Source: Streptomyces sp. ISL-94
GTDB lineage: Bacteria; Actinomycetota; Actinomycetes; Streptomycetales; Streptomycetaceae
Length of the DNA: 56,758 nt
Reading direction: 5' to 3'
Assembly: GCF_018614075.1 (NCBI RefSeq)
Contig: NZ_JAGGOZ010000068.1
Span: forward strand, 1-56,758
Part shown: positions 34,516-43,455 of the stretch, piece by piece
How positions within the stretch are numbered: the first letter of the stretch is position 1
How the letters are laid out: each line of letters opens with the position of its first letter
The notes under the pieces: generated by a model
Databases searched by the model: none
Seen by the model: the letters and a program-made list of their open reading frames with translations, nothing else
Told to the model about the DNA's origin: nothing
Position numbers and translations under genes: made by a program

Positions 34516-35619
34516 TTACTTCTTGGGAGAGGGCTTGCTGGGCGTCTGGCGCTTCGACTTCGGCTGCCGCTTCGGCTGCTGGCGCTTCGCGGCACCGCCG
34601 CTCGCCGCGTCCGCGTCGGCCGTGGCCTCGGAACTCTTGACCACCGAGCCGTCCGCCTGGGCGGCCATCCCCTGCTTGGTCAGGGCGGTGATGAACTTGC
34701 GCTCGTTGTCGTTGCGGTCCGGGCCCTTGGCCACGATCGCCGCGACGATCTTCCTCTTGGAGCGGCCCTTCACGTCACCGTGCGAGCCGATGTGCTTCAG
34801 CAGACGGGTCAGGTACTGGTCCTGCGCCTTGCTTCCCGGCGTCGGGTTCTGGTTGATCACGTACATCTGCTGACCCATGGTCCACAGGTTCGTGGTCAGC
34901 CAGTAGACGAGAACGCCCACGGGGAAGTTGATGCCCATGACCGCGAAGATCAGCGGGAAGATGTACATCAGCATCTTCTGCTGCTGCATGAACGGCGTCT
35001 TGACCGACAGGTCGACGTTCTTCTGCATCAGCTGACGCTGGGTGTAGAACTGCGACAGCGACATCAGGATGATCATGATGGCGGTCACGACGCGCACATC
35101 GGTGATCGAGGCGTTCAGGCCGGCGACCTTGTCGGCGCTGTCCGTGAACTTGGCGGCCAGCGGGGCGCCGAAGATATGCGCCTGGCGGGCGCTCTCCAGC
35201 AGCGACTGGTTGATGACGCCGATGGTCTTGCCGCTGGCGATGGCCGAGAGCACGTGGTACAGCGCGAAGAAGAACGGGGACTGCGCCAGAATGGGAAGGC
35301 ACGAGGAGAGCGGGTTGGTACCCGTCTCCTTGTACAGCTTCATCATCTCTTCGGACTGACGCTGCTTGTCGTTCTTGTAGCGCTCCTGGATCGCCTTCAT
35401 CTTCGGCTGGAGCGCCTGCATGCCCCGCGTCGCCTTGATCTGCTTCACGAAGAGCGGGATCAGACAGATACGGATCAAAATCACCAGGGACACGATGGAC
35501 AGGCCCCAGGCCCACCCACTGTCCGCACCGAAGATCGCCCCGTACAGCTTGTGGAACTGGACGATGACCCACGACACGGGTGTGGTGATAAAGCTGAACA
35601 GACTGGCAATCGTGTCCAC
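34516..35619 (-). CDS. yidC: Membrane protein insertase YidC (Oxa1 family)
   Basis: A 367-aa insertase for membrane proteins, of the Gram-positive type. It starts MDTIASLFSFITTPVSWVIVQFHKLYG and has five core helices; the hydrophilic-groove arginine is in SIVSLVILIRICLIPLF, the cytoplasmic hairpin carries KATRGMQALQPKMKAIQERYKND, and the last ~110 residues are a Lys/Arg-rich cytoplasmic tail. GTG start lies 3 nt after the yidD stop. Confidence 0.96.
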   Translation of the reverse strand: MDTIASLFSFITTPVSWVIVQFHKLYGAIFGADSGWAWGLSIVSLVILIRICLIPLFVKQIKATRGMQALQPKMKAIQERYKNDKQRQSEEMMKLYKETGTNPLSSCLPILAQSPFFFALYHVLSAIASGKTIGVINQSLLESARQAHIFGAPLAAKFTDSADKVAGLNASITDVRVVTAIMIILMSLSQFYTQRQLMQKNVDLSVKTPFMQQQKMLMYIFPLIFAVMGINFPVGVLVYWLTTNLWTMGQQMYVINQNPTPGSKAQDQYLTRLLKHIGSHGDVKGRSKRKIVAAIVAKGPDRNDNERKFITALTKQGMAAQADGSVVKSSEATADADAASGGAAKRQQPKRQPKSKRQTPSKPSPKK

Positions 35620-35622
35620 TAA

Positions 35623-35904
35623 TCAGGCTCCTTGAGCATTGCGAGATCTACGCAACGCACTGCGCAGCTGCTCGTGCCAACGCGGGCGTTTACGAGGTGG
35701 GACGTGGTCCACACCCCCCGGGGACCACGGATTGCACCGCAGGATCCGCCAGGCGGTCAGGAACGTCCCCTTCACCGCACCATGCCGGTCGATGGCCGTG
35801 TACCCGTAGCGCGAACACGACGGGTAGTAGCGGCACACCGGCCCGAGCAGCGGACTGATCGTCCACTGGTACAGCTTGATCAAAGCGAGCAGCGGGTACT
35901 TCAT
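35623..35904 (-). CDS. yidD: Membrane protein insertion efficiency factor YidD
   Basis: A 93-aa YidD protein. The family core is intact: LIKLYQWTISPLLGPVCRYYPSCSRYGYTAIDRHGAVKGTFLTAWRILRCNPWSPGGVDHVP, with three cysteines. ATG overlaps the rnpA stop by 4 nt. It sits between rnpA and yidC as in most bacteria. Confidence 0.96.
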   Translation of the reverse strand: MKYPLLALIKLYQWTISPLLGPVCRYYPSCSRYGYTAIDRHGAVKGTFLTAWRILRCNPWSPGGVDHVPPRKRPRWHEQLRSALRRSRNAQGA

Positions 35905-36275
35905 CGAGCCGCGCCTCCCAGGAGCCGCATCAGAGCGGCGTCCAGGTCCCGGGCCAGTTCGTCGGGGCCGGCGTCACCCGCTCCGGGCAACGCACGTACC
36001 ACCACCAGGCTACCGGCGGGCAGCTGGGACAGCCGCTCGCGGACAAGATGGCGCAAACGGCGCTTCACCCGGTTACGGACGACGGCGCCGCCGACAGCCT
36101 TGCTGACGACGAAACCCGCACGCGTCGAGGGATCGATCTCCCCCGACTCGTGCGGGTCCGTTGCACCGCTTGTACGTAGGTGGACGACGAGGAGCGGGCG
36201 ACCAGCCCGACGCCCTCGGCGTACCGCGCTCGCGAAGTCCTCGCGCCGCCTCAGCCGGTTTTCGGGAGACAGCAC
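35901..36275 (-). CDS. rnpA: Ribonuclease P protein component
   Basis: A 124-aa protein subunit of RNase P, which matures tRNA 5' ends with the RnpB RNA. It starts MLSPENRLRRREDFASAVRRGRRAGRP, and the RNR motif is GGAVVRNRVKRRLRHLVRE. GTG start 21 nt after the rpmH stop; operon with rpmH and yidD. Confidence 0.96.
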   Translation of the reverse strand: MLSPENRLRRREDFASAVRRGRRAGRPLLVVHLRTSGATDPHESGEIDPSTRAGFVVSKAVGGAVVRNRVKRRLRHLVRERLSQLPAGSLVVVRALPGAGDAGPDELARDLDAALMRLLGGAAR

Positions 36276-36296
36276 GACGTCACGACCTGCGTGTGG

Positions 36297-36434
36297 TTAC
36301 GCGGAAAGGGCGGCGCGGCCCTTGCCACGGCGGTTCGCGAGAATCGCGCGACCGGCACGGGTACGCATCCGCAGGCGGAAGCCGTGGGTCTTGGCACGAC
36401 GGCGGTTGTTCGGCTGGAAGGTGCGCTTGCTCAC
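36297..36434 (-). CDS. rpmH: 50S ribosomal protein L34
   Basis: A 45-aa, very basic protein reading MSKRTFQPNNRRRAKTHGF at its N-terminus and ending RGKGRAALSA, the L34 family across its whole length. GTG start with TCTGGAG upstream. It is divergent from dnaA, as in most bacteria, and opens the rpmH-rnpA-yidD-yidC-jag operon. Confidence 0.98.
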   Translation of the reverse strand: MSKRTFQPNNRRRAKTHGFRLRMRTRAGRAILANRRGKGRAALSA

Positions 36435-36789
36435 TCGGGGGCTCCAGAGAATGAATCGTTGTGGCGGGACATCGCCTGGCTGTCACCGTGCGCCCACGAG
36501 GAAACTCGCGTGTTCGCCCGAGTGGCACCGCTAAACGATCACTAAAAGTGACCTTCGCCCATCGGTAGGCAGGCGGCAGCAGCCATCGACAACTCGACCT
36601 CGTTACGGTACGCGCGGCTACGCCATCCGGTCAAACCGAGCCGGGGCTGCCCCACACTGTGCACAGGCTGTGGACAACGACTTGAACCGTACCCGCTGGC
36701 CTGACTACCGTTGACTGATCCCGGATTTTTCGTCCCGACCGTCCCAAAGAACCACACATTCGTGGGACTCCTGTGAGAGAGCGTGCTCT
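36435..36789. other. rpmH/dnaA divergent intergenic region
   Basis: A 355-nt non-coding stretch with the rpmH upstream region, a DnaA box and the dnaA promoter. No open frame here has family support. Confidence 0.8.
36669..36711 (+). promoter_or_regulatory. dnaA: dnaA promoter with DnaA box
   Basis: A perfect reverse DnaA box, TGTGGACAA (36669-36677), lies just upstream of a putative -35 TTGAAC (36682-36687) and -10 TACCGT (36706-36711), 18 nt apart. This fits DnaA autoregulation known in Streptomyces. A second weaker box-like sequence (TGTGCACAG) lies immediately before it. Confidence 0.6.
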
Positions 36790-38589
36790 GTGGCTGACGT
36801 ACCTGCCGATCTTGCCGCAGTGTGGCCAAGGGTGCTCGAAAAGCTCCTCGGGGAGGGACAGCCGGGGATCGAACCCAAGGACAAGCAGTGGGTCGAGCGG
36901 TGCCAGCCCCTGGCACTCGTCGCCGACACCGCGCTGCTGGCCGTGCCCAACGAATGGGGCAAGCGCGTCCTCGAAGGCCGCCTCGCCCCCCTCATCAGCG
37001 ACGCGCTGAGCCGGGAATGCGGCCGCCCCATCCGGATCGCCATCACCGTGGACGACTCCGCCGGCGAGCCCGCGCCCCCCGCCCCGCCCCTCCAGCAGCG
37101 CGACGCCTACGAGCCCTACGCCGGCCAGCGCCCCGGCGGCGGACCGGGCGGACCCGGCGGGCCTTCCGACGACCAGCTGCCCACCGCCCGCCCCGCCTAC
37201 CCGGACTACCAGCAGCAGCGCCCCGAGCCCGGCGCCTGGCCCCGCGGCGGCCAGCAGGACGACTACGGCTGGCAGCAGCCCCGCCTCGGCGGCTTCCCCG
37301 AGCGCGACCCGTACGCCTCCCCGCAGCCGGGCTACCTCCAGCAGTCCGAGCCCTCCGGCTACGAGCAGGGCTCCTACGAGCCGTCCCCGTACGAATCCCA
37401 GCAGTCGCACCAGCAGCACCAGTACGAGCAGCAGAAGTACGAGCAGCAGAAGTACGAGCAGCAGCAATACGAGCAGCCCTCGCCGCGCCAGGCCCCCGGC
37501 CGGCCCGCGGCGCCCCCGGCCCCGTCCGGCGGCTCCACCTCGGGCCCGCTCGAGCCGACCGCCCGGCTGAACCCCAAGTACCTGTTCGACACCTTCGTCA
37601 TCGGCGCCTCCAACCGCTTCGCGCACGCCGCCGCGGTGGCCGTCGCCGAGGCGCCCGCGAAGGCGTACAACCCCCTCTTCATCTATGGGGAGTCGGGTCT
37701 CGGCAAGACGCACCTGCTGCACGCCATCGGGCACTACGCGCGGAGCCTCTACCCCGGCACCCGCGTGCGGTACGTGAGCTCCGAGGAGTTCACGAACGAG
37801 TTCATCAACTCCATCCGCGACGGCAAGGGCGACGCGTTCCGCAAGCGCTACCGCGAGATGGACATCCTGCTCGTCGACGACATCCAGTTCCTCGCGAGCA
37901 AGGAGTCGACGCAGGAGGAGTTCTTCCACACCTTCAATACGCTCCACAACGCCAACAAGCAGATCGTCCTCTCCTCCGACCGGCCGCCCAAGCAGCTCGT
38001 CACCCTGGAGGACCGGCTCCGCAACCGCTTCGAGTGGGGCCTGATCACCGACGTCCAGCCGCCCGAGCTGGAGACCCGTATCGCGATCCTGCGCAAGAAG
38101 GCCGTCCAGGAGCAGCTCAACGCCCCGCCGGAGGTACTGGAGTTCATCGCCTCCCGCATCTCGCGCAACATCCGCGAGCTGGAGGGGGCGCTGATCCGGG
38201 TCACGGCCTTCGCGAGCCTCAACCGGCAGCCGGTCGACCTGGGCCTGACCGAGGACGTCCTCAAGAACCTCATCCCGGGCGGCGAGGACAGTGCGCCCGA
38301 GATCACCGCCGGCGACATCATGGCGGCCACTGCCGACTACTTCGGCCTCACGGTGGACGACCTGTGCGGCTCCTCGCGCAGCCGGGTCCTGGTCACCGCA
38401 CGGCAGATCGCCATGTACCTGTGCCGGGAGCTCACCGACCTCTCGCTGCCCAAGATCGGGGCGCAGTTCGGCGGCCGCGACCACACCACCGTCATGCACG
38501 CGGACCGAAAGATCCGCGCGCTGATGGCCGAGCGGCGCTCCATCTACAACCAGGTCACGGAGCTCACCAACCGCATCAAGAACGCCTGA
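36790..38589 (+). CDS. dnaA: Chromosomal replication initiator DnaA
   Basis: A 599-aa initiator that binds oriC boxes and opens the duplex. Domain I is at the N-terminus (ADLAAVWPRVLEKLLGEGQPGIEPKDKQWVERCQP). Domain II is a long, 170-residue Gln/Pro/Gly-rich linker with YEQQ tandem repeats, typical for streptomycetes. Domain III is an AAA+ ATPase with Walker A YGESGLGKTHLLHAIGHYA (about residue 300) and Walker B ILLVDDIQFLA. Domain IV carries the DNA-binding GGRDHTTVMHADRKI (about residue 560). GTG start. It is followed by a hairpin and oriC. Confidence 0.98.
   Translation: MADVPADLAAVWPRVLEKLLGEGQPGIEPKDKQWVERCQPLALVADTALLAVPNEWGKRVLEGRLAPLISDALSRECGRPIRIAITVDDSAGEPAPPAPPLQQRDAYEPYAGQRPGGGPGGPGGPSDDQLPTARPAYPDYQQQRPEPGAWPRGGQQDDYGWQQPRLGGFPERDPYASPQPGYLQQSEPSGYEQGSYEPSPYESQQSHQQHQYEQQKYEQQKYEQQQYEQPSPRQAPGRPAAPPAPSGGSTSGPLEPTARLNPKYLFDTFVIGASNRFAHAAAVAVAEAPAKAYNPLFIYGESGLGKTHLLHAIGHYARSLYPGTRVRYVSSEEFTNEFINSIRDGKGDAFRKRYREMDILLVDDIQFLASKESTQEEFFHTFNTLHNANKQIVLSSDRPPKQLVTLEDRLRNRFEWGLITDVQPPELETRIAILRKKAVQEQLNAPPEVLEFIASRISRNIRELEGALIRVTAFASLNRQPVDLGLTEDVLKNLIPGGEDSAPEITAGDIMAATADYFGLTVDDLCGSSRSRVLVTARQIAMYLCRELTDLSLPKIGAQFGGRDHTTVMHADRKIRALMAERRSIYNQVTELTNRIKNA
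37423..37476 (+). repeat. 15-bp tandem repeat in dnaA domain II
   Basis: TACGAGCAGCAGAAG occurs twice exactly (37423-37437, 37438-37452), then once with the last bases changed (37453-37467) and once in part (37468-37476). It encodes YEQQK units. Copy number is likely to vary between strains. Confidence 0.85.
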
Positions 38590-38635
38590 GCCAGGGGCTG
38601 GGCAGCCTCCGCAGAGCCCCTTCACACGCTCGTCG

Positions 38636-38667
38636 AGGGCGCTCCCGGGTCACCACGGGGGCGCCCT
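38636..38667 (+). terminator. Terminator of dnaA
   Basis: AGGGCGC and GCGCCCT arms plus an inner CCC/GGG pairing, 47 nt after the dnaA stop. Confidence 0.65.
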
Positions 38668-38699
38668 TCTTCGTGCGCGCGCCCCTGACCTGTTCGAAT

Positions 38700-39300
38700 A
38701 CGCCCCCAGCGGAGCACGTCATCCACAGATTCGCGGACTTTCTTCCGTCCACACCCTGGGGACGGCGACCGTCACCCACAATCTGTCCACAGGGCTGCCG
38801 GGTGAGGCACCATCAGGGCAGGTCAACCCCCTGTGGAATTGTGCGTGACCGTCATCCACAGCCTGTGGACAGAGAAATCATCCACAGGCCCGTCCACGGG
38901 GTTGTCCACCGGCCACCCACAGGATCCCGGACGCTGTGCACAGGATCCGATCTCTTCTCCACACCGTTGTCCACTGTTCGGCAACGCGCCACCCCTCCTC
39001 ACCGCCCGGAGTGAAAGCCGTCACACCAGGGTGGACGTTTGGGCTGTGGAGTACCGGGGGAAAGCTGGGGACACACCTGTGGAGTAATCGGGGTCTCCTG
39101 GGGACGGCCTGTGCAGAACTTTTCGTTCTCCACAGAGGCACCGTGTTGTCCACCGGTGCCACCCACAGGGTGTGGGGATAAAAAACGCGGGGTGACCTGC
39201 GAGAACGGGCTTATCCACCGTTTCCACAGGCCCTACTACTACCCCCAAGGAGAGTGAGGCCGGTTTCGGTTTTCAAGCAGGTCCTGTGCACAACTCGTCG
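38700..39300. other. oriC: Chromosomal origin of replication, oriC
   Basis: The dnaA-dnaN gap (38590-39450, 861 nt) contains about 20 DnaA-box-like 9-mers in two clusters. Left cluster: TCATCCACA at 38719, 38852 and 38878; CCGTCCACA 38745; CTGTCCACA 38783; reverse boxes at 38832 and 38864; TTGTCCACC 38902; CCACCCACA 38913; TTCTCCACA 38955; TTGTCCACT 38967. Right cluster: reverse boxes at 39030, 39045, 39078, 39171 and 39285; TTCTCCACA 39126; TTGTCCACC 39146; CCACCCACA 39159; TTATCCACC 39211; GTTTCCACA 39220. A ~55-nt box-free spacer (38976-39029) separates the clusters. This matches the known Streptomyces oriC layout. No gene was found here. Confidence 0.96.
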
Positions 39301-39450
39301 CTCGGCCGCCCCGGCGCCTCGCTCCCGACTTGACCGCCGGCAGCCACGACTGTCGGCGCCGTACGTCAGACTGGTCCCCGGCATCGATCGAGGCATCGAG
39401 CCGACGACGAAAGCCGGCAGACGAGCGAGCAACAGCAGGAGGCGGTTCCG

Positions 39451-40581
39451 GTGAAGATCCGGGTGGAGCGCGACGTACTCGCGGAGGCGGTGGCCTGGGC
39501 TGCCCGTAGCCTCCCGGCCCGGCCGCCGGTGCCCGTTCTCGCGGGCCTGCTGCTCAAGGCCGAGAACGGCACGCTGAGCCTCTCCGGCTTCGACTACGAG
39601 GTCTCGGCCCGGGTCTCCGTCGAGGCGGACGTCGAGGAGGACGGCACCGTCCTCGTCTCCGGCCGGCTACTCGCCGACATCTGCCGCGCCCTCCCCAACC
39701 GCCCGGTGGAGATTTCCACAGACGGTGTACGGGCGGTCGTGGTCTGCGGCTCCTCCCGGTTCACACTCCACACCCTGCCTGTGGAGGAATACCCGGCGCT
39801 GCCGCAGATGCCGACCGCGACCGGCACCGTGTCCGGTGAGGTCTTCGCCTCCGCCGCCGCCCAGGTCGCCATCGCCGCCGGCCGCGACGACACGCTGCCC
39901 GTGCTGACCGGTGTCCGCATCGAGATCGAGGGCGACCGCGTCACCCTCGCCTCCACCGACCGCTACCGCTTCGCGGTCCGCGAGTTCCTGTGGAAGCCGG
40001 AGAACCCGGACGCCTCCGCCGTGGCCCTGGTGCCCGCGAAGACGCTCCTGGACACCGCCAAGGCCCTGACCAGCGGTGACACCGTCACCCTGGCGCTGTC
40101 GGGCTCCGGTGCCGGTGAGGGCCTCATCGGCTTCGAGGGCGCGGGCCGCCGCACCACCACCCGCCTCCTCGAGGGCGACCTGCCGAAGTACCGCACGCTC
40201 TTCCCGACGGAGTTCAACTCCATCGCCGTGATCGAGACCGCCCCGTTCGTCGAGGCCGTCAAGCGCGTGGCCCTCGTCGCCGAGCGCAACACTCCGGTCC
40301 GGCTCAGCTTCGAGCAGGGCGTGCTCATCCTGGAAGCCGGCTCCAGCGACGATGCACAGGCTGTGGAACGTGTGGACGCCAAGCTGGAGGGCGACGACAT
40401 CTCGATCGCCTTCAACCCGACCTTCCTGCTCGACGGCCTGAGCGCGATCGACTCGCCCGCCGCCCAGCTGAGCTTCACCACGTCCACCAAGCCGGCGCTG
40501 CTCAGCGGCCGCCCGGCCGTCGACGCCGAAGCCGACGAGGCGTACAAGTACCTGATCATGCCGGTGCGCCTGTCCGGCTGA
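39451..40581 (+). CDS. dnaN: DNA polymerase III beta subunit (sliding clamp)
   Basis: A 376-aa beta clamp that encircles DNA and holds replication and repair proteins. Three similar domains are visible; typical segments are LLKAENGTLSLSGFDYEVSARV in domain I, GEVFASAAAQVAIAAGRDDTLPVLTGVRIEIEGDRVTLASTDRYRFAV in domain II, and the C-terminal LIMPVRLSG. GTG start with AGGAGG 8 nt upstream. It follows oriC and ends in a hairpin. Confidence 0.98.
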   Translation: MKIRVERDVLAEAVAWAARSLPARPPVPVLAGLLLKAENGTLSLSGFDYEVSARVSVEADVEEDGTVLVSGRLLADICRALPNRPVEISTDGVRAVVVCGSSRFTLHTLPVEEYPALPQMPTATGTVSGEVFASAAAQVAIAAGRDDTLPVLTGVRIEIEGDRVTLASTDRYRFAVREFLWKPENPDASAVALVPAKTLLDTAKALTSGDTVTLALSGSGAGEGLIGFEGAGRRTTTRLLEGDLPKYRTLFPTEFNSIAVIETAPFVEAVKRVALVAERNTPVRLSFEQGVLILEAGSSDDAQAVERVDAKLEGDDISIAFNPTFLLDGLSAIDSPAAQLSFTTSTKPALLSGRPAVDAEADEAYKYLIMPVRLSG

Positions 40582-40592
40582 CGCCCTCGTAC

Positions 40593-40630
40593 GTCGGGCC
40601 CGGTCTCGCAGGCTGCGGGCCGGGCCCGAC
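40593..40630 (+). terminator. Terminator of dnaN
   Basis: GTCGGGCCCGG and CCGGGCCCGAC arms (perfect 11 bp) with an inner GCA/TGC pairing in the loop, followed by GGCTTTT. Confidence 0.8.
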
Positions 40631-40799
40631 GGCTTTTCCGCCGGCGCGCGGCGCCCGCGCCGTACGCCCGGGCCGTATGCCGCCCGGGAGCGCCCGTGGG
40701 GCCGGCCGGGGCCGCCCGGCGTAGGCTCGGAGCCTGGGCGGCCCCCGGAAGTCAGGGGCAGCCCGGCACAGACGGTCACAACGCTTAAGGAACCACCTG

Positions 40800-41675
40800 A
40801 TGGAGCTTGGTCTCGTCGGTCTCGGCAAGATGGGCGGCAACATGCGCGAGCGCATCCGCCGCGCAGGCCACACCGTCATCGGATACGACCGCAACCCGGA
40901 CCTCGCCGATGTCCACAGCCTGCAGGAACTTGTGGACAGCCTGCAGGCCCCCCGCGTGGTGTGGGTGATGGTCCCGGCGGGTGCGGCGACGCAGTCCACC
41001 GTCGACGAGCTGGCGGTGCTGCTCTCGCCCGGCGACGTCGTCGTCGACGGCGGCAACTCCCGCTGGACCGACGACGAGAAGCACGCCGAGGAGCTGAAGG
41101 CCAAGGGCATCGGCTTCGTCGACTGCGGTGTTTCCGGCGGCGTGTGGGGGCTCGAGAACGGCTACGCCCTCATGTACGGCGGCGACAAGGAGCACGTCGC
41201 CGCGGTCCAGCCGGTCTTCGACGCCCTCAAGCCCGAGGGCGAGTTCGGCGCCGTGCACGCCGGCAAGGTCGGCGCGGGCCACTTCGCGAAGATGGTCCAC
41301 AACGGCATCGAGTACGCCATGATGCAGGCCTATGCCGAGGGCTGGGAGCTCCTGGAGAAGGTGGACTCGGTCACCGACGTCCGCGAGGTCTTCCGCTCCT
41401 GGCAGGAGGGCACGGTCATCCGCTCCTGGCTGCTGGACCTGGCCGTGAACGCGCTGGACGAGGACGAGCACCTCCAGCAGCTGCGCGGCTTCGCCCAGGA
41501 CTCGGGCGAGGGCCGCTGGACGGTGGAGGCGGCGATCGACAACGCCGTGCCGCTGCCCGCGATCACGGCCTCGCTCTTCGCGCGGTTCGCGTCCCGCCAG
41601 GAGGACTCCCCGCAGATGAAGATGATCGCCGCGCTGCGCAACCAGTTCGGCGGCCACGCGGTCGAGAAGAAGTAG
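40800..41675 (+). CDS. gnd: 6-phosphogluconate dehydrogenase, decarboxylating (short, GndA-like)
   Basis: A 291-aa dehydrogenase that oxidatively decarboxylates 6-phosphogluconate to ribulose 5-phosphate. The N-terminal Rossmann motif is MELGLVGLGKMGGNMRERIRRAGHTVIGYDRNP; the substrate site is FVDCGVSGGVWGLENGYALMYGG, and the catalytic helix has KVGAGHFAKMVHNGIEYAMMQAYAEG. At ~290 aa it is the short form, lacking the last helical tail of the 470-aa enzyme; such forms often prefer NAD. Its place between dnaN and recF is conserved in actinobacteria. Two DnaA-box-like sequences lie in its 5' part. Confidence 0.95.
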   Translation: MELGLVGLGKMGGNMRERIRRAGHTVIGYDRNPDLADVHSLQELVDSLQAPRVVWVMVPAGAATQSTVDELAVLLSPGDVVVDGGNSRWTDDEKHAEELKAKGIGFVDCGVSGGVWGLENGYALMYGGDKEHVAAVQPVFDALKPEGEFGAVHAGKVGAGHFAKMVHNGIEYAMMQAYAEGWELLEKVDSVTDVREVFRSWQEGTVIRSWLLDLAVNALDEDEHLQQLRGFAQDSGEGRWTVEAAIDNAVPLPAITASLFARFASRQEDSPQMKMIAALRNQFGGHAVEKK

Positions 41676-41747
41676 TTCCACCGCGGTACCACCGCGGCAC
41701 AGCACCACAGAGCACAGCAGCAGGAAGCCGGGGGAGGTCGGCGCCGT

Positions 41748-42884
41748 ATGCATGTTTCGCATCTCTCATTGGCCGACTTCCGCTCGTACGCCCGGGCCGA
41801 GGTTCCCCTCGACCCGGGCGTCACGGCTTTCGTGGGCCCCAACGGCCAGGGCAAGACGAACCTCGTCGAGGCGATCGGCTACCTGGCGACGCTGGGCAGC
41901 CACCGGGTCTCGTCGGACGCCCCCCTCGTACGGATGGGGGCGGACCGGGCGATCATCCGCGCGGCCGTCACCCAGGGCGAGCGGCAGCAGCTGGTCGAGC
42001 TGGAGCTGAATCCGGGGCGGGCGAACCGGGCGCGTATAAACCGGTCCTCGCAGGTCAGGCCGCGGGATGTGCTGGGGATCGTACGGACGGTGCTGTTCGC
42101 GCCGGAGGACCTGGCCCTGGTGAAGGGGGACCCGGGGGAGCGGCGCCGGTTCCTGGACGAGCTCGTCACGGCGCGGTCGCCGCGGATGGCGGCGGTCCGG
42201 TCGGACTACGAGCGGGTGCTGAAGCAGCGGAACACGCTGCTGAAGTCGGCGGCGATGGCGCGCCGGCACGGCGGGCGGTCGATGGACCTGTCCACCCTGG
42301 ATGTGTGGGACCAGCACCTCGCGCGCGCGGGCGCGGAGCTGCTGGCGCAGCGGCTGGACCTGATCGCGACCCTGCTGCCGCTGGCGGACAAGGCGTACGA
42401 GCAGCTCGCGCCCGGGGGCGGCCCGTTGGGGCTCTCGTACAAGTCCTCCGCGGGCGAGCCGGTGGACAGCGGTGCGGCGCGCAGTCGCGAGGCGATCTAC
42501 GAGGCGCTGCTGGCGGCCCTGTCGGAGGTGCGCAAGCAGGAGATCGAGCGGGGCGTGACCCTGGTCGGGCCGCACCGTGACGACCTGCTGCTGCGCCTGG
42601 GCGAGCTGCCGGCCAAGGGGTACGCGAGCCACGGGGAGTCGTGGTCGTACGCGCTGGCCCTGCGGCTGGCCTCGTACGAGCTGCTGCGGTCGGAGGGGAG
42701 TGAGCCGGTGCTGATCCTGGACGACGTGTTCGCGGAGCTGGACGCGCGGCGCCGGGAGCGGCTGGCCGAGCTGGTGGCTCCGGGTGAGCAGGTGCTGGTG
42801 ACGGCGGCGGTGGACGATGACGTTCCGGGTGTGCTGGCGGGGGTGCGGTTCGGGGTGTCCGGCGGTGAGGTGACGCGGCTGTGA
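41748..42884 (+). CDS. recF: DNA replication/repair protein RecF
   Basis: A 378-aa SMC-like ATPase that helps load RecA at gaps. Walker A is FVGPNGQGKTNLVEAIGYLA, the ABC-type signature region reads GESWSYALALRLASYELL, and Walker B is PVLILDDVFAELDARRRERLAEL. ATG with GGGGAGGT upstream. The stop overlaps the next gene by 4 nt. Confidence 0.97.
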   Translation: MHVSHLSLADFRSYARAEVPLDPGVTAFVGPNGQGKTNLVEAIGYLATLGSHRVSSDAPLVRMGADRAIIRAAVTQGERQQLVELELNPGRANRARINRSSQVRPRDVLGIVRTVLFAPEDLALVKGDPGERRRFLDELVTARSPRMAAVRSDYERVLKQRNTLLKSAAMARRHGGRSMDLSTLDVWDQHLARAGAELLAQRLDLIATLLPLADKAYEQLAPGGGPLGLSYKSSAGEPVDSGAARSREAIYEALLAALSEVRKQEIERGVTLVGPHRDDLLLRLGELPAKGYASHGESWSYALALRLASYELLRSEGSEPVLILDDVFAELDARRRERLAELVAPGEQVLVTAAVDDDVPGVLAGVRFGVSGGEVTRL

Positions 42885-43420
42885 GCGACCAGGGCGGTGG
42901 CCAGGGGAAGGAACCGGGGAAGGTGCCGGAGGCTTCCGGGGTGGACCTGGCGCGGCAGGCGCTGGCCGCGGCGCGGGAGCAGGCGCGGGCCCGGGGGAAC
43001 GCGGCGGGCGGCCGGAAGCGGCAGCATCAGCCGGGGCTGAGGTCGGGGGCGCGGGCGGACGGCCGTGATCCGATGCCGTTGATGGCGGCGCTGGACCGGT
43101 TGCGCACGGAGCGCGGCTGGGAGATGCCGATGGCGGTGGCGGGCGTGATGGAGCGCTGGCCGGAGATCGTCGGGCCGGAGATCGCGGCGCACTGTGAACC
43201 GGAGCGGTACGAGGACCGCGAGCTCGTCGTGCGGTGTGACTCTTCGGCGTGGGCGGCGCAGCTGAAGCTGTTGGCTCCGCAGCTGGTGGCGCGGCTGAAC
43301 GCGGATCTGGGGCAGGGGACGGTGCGGATGATCCAGGTGCGGGGGCCTGGGGGGCGGCCCAAGCCGTACGGGGCGTGGCGGGTGCCGGGGAGTTCGGGGC
43401 CGGGGGACACGTACGGGTAG
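42881..43420 (+). CDS. DUF721 family protein (DciA-like)
   Basis: A 179-aa protein with a charged, low-complexity N-terminal half (AAREQARARGNAAGGRKRQHQPG) and a C-terminal DUF721 domain, where WPEIVGPEIAAHCEPERYEDRELVVRCDSSAWAAQLKLLAPQLVARLN is the core. DUF721 proteins include DciA, the ancestral loader or operator of DnaB; this gene lies between recF and gyrB in actinobacteria. GTG start overlaps recF by GTGA. DciA function here is inferred from family and place. Confidence 0.9.
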   Translation: MSDQGGGQGKEPGKVPEASGVDLARQALAAAREQARARGNAAGGRKRQHQPGLRSGARADGRDPMPLMAALDRLRTERGWEMPMAVAGVMERWPEIVGPEIAAHCEPERYEDRELVVRCDSSAWAAQLKLLAPQLVARLNADLGQGTVRMIQVRGPGGRPKPYGAWRVPGSSGPGDTYG

Positions 43421-43455
43421 GCCCGTGCCGGGGCGCCCCCGGCTGCCCCGGGACC

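Noticed and set aside
38590..39450. Short open frames in the dnaA-dnaN gap
   Set aside because: They are full of DnaA boxes, have no ribosome-binding sites of note and no family similarity; this is oriC.
41750..41765. ATGTTTCGCATC at the recF start as a parS relative
   Set aside because: It lacks the palindromic second half and is explained by the recF start codon region.
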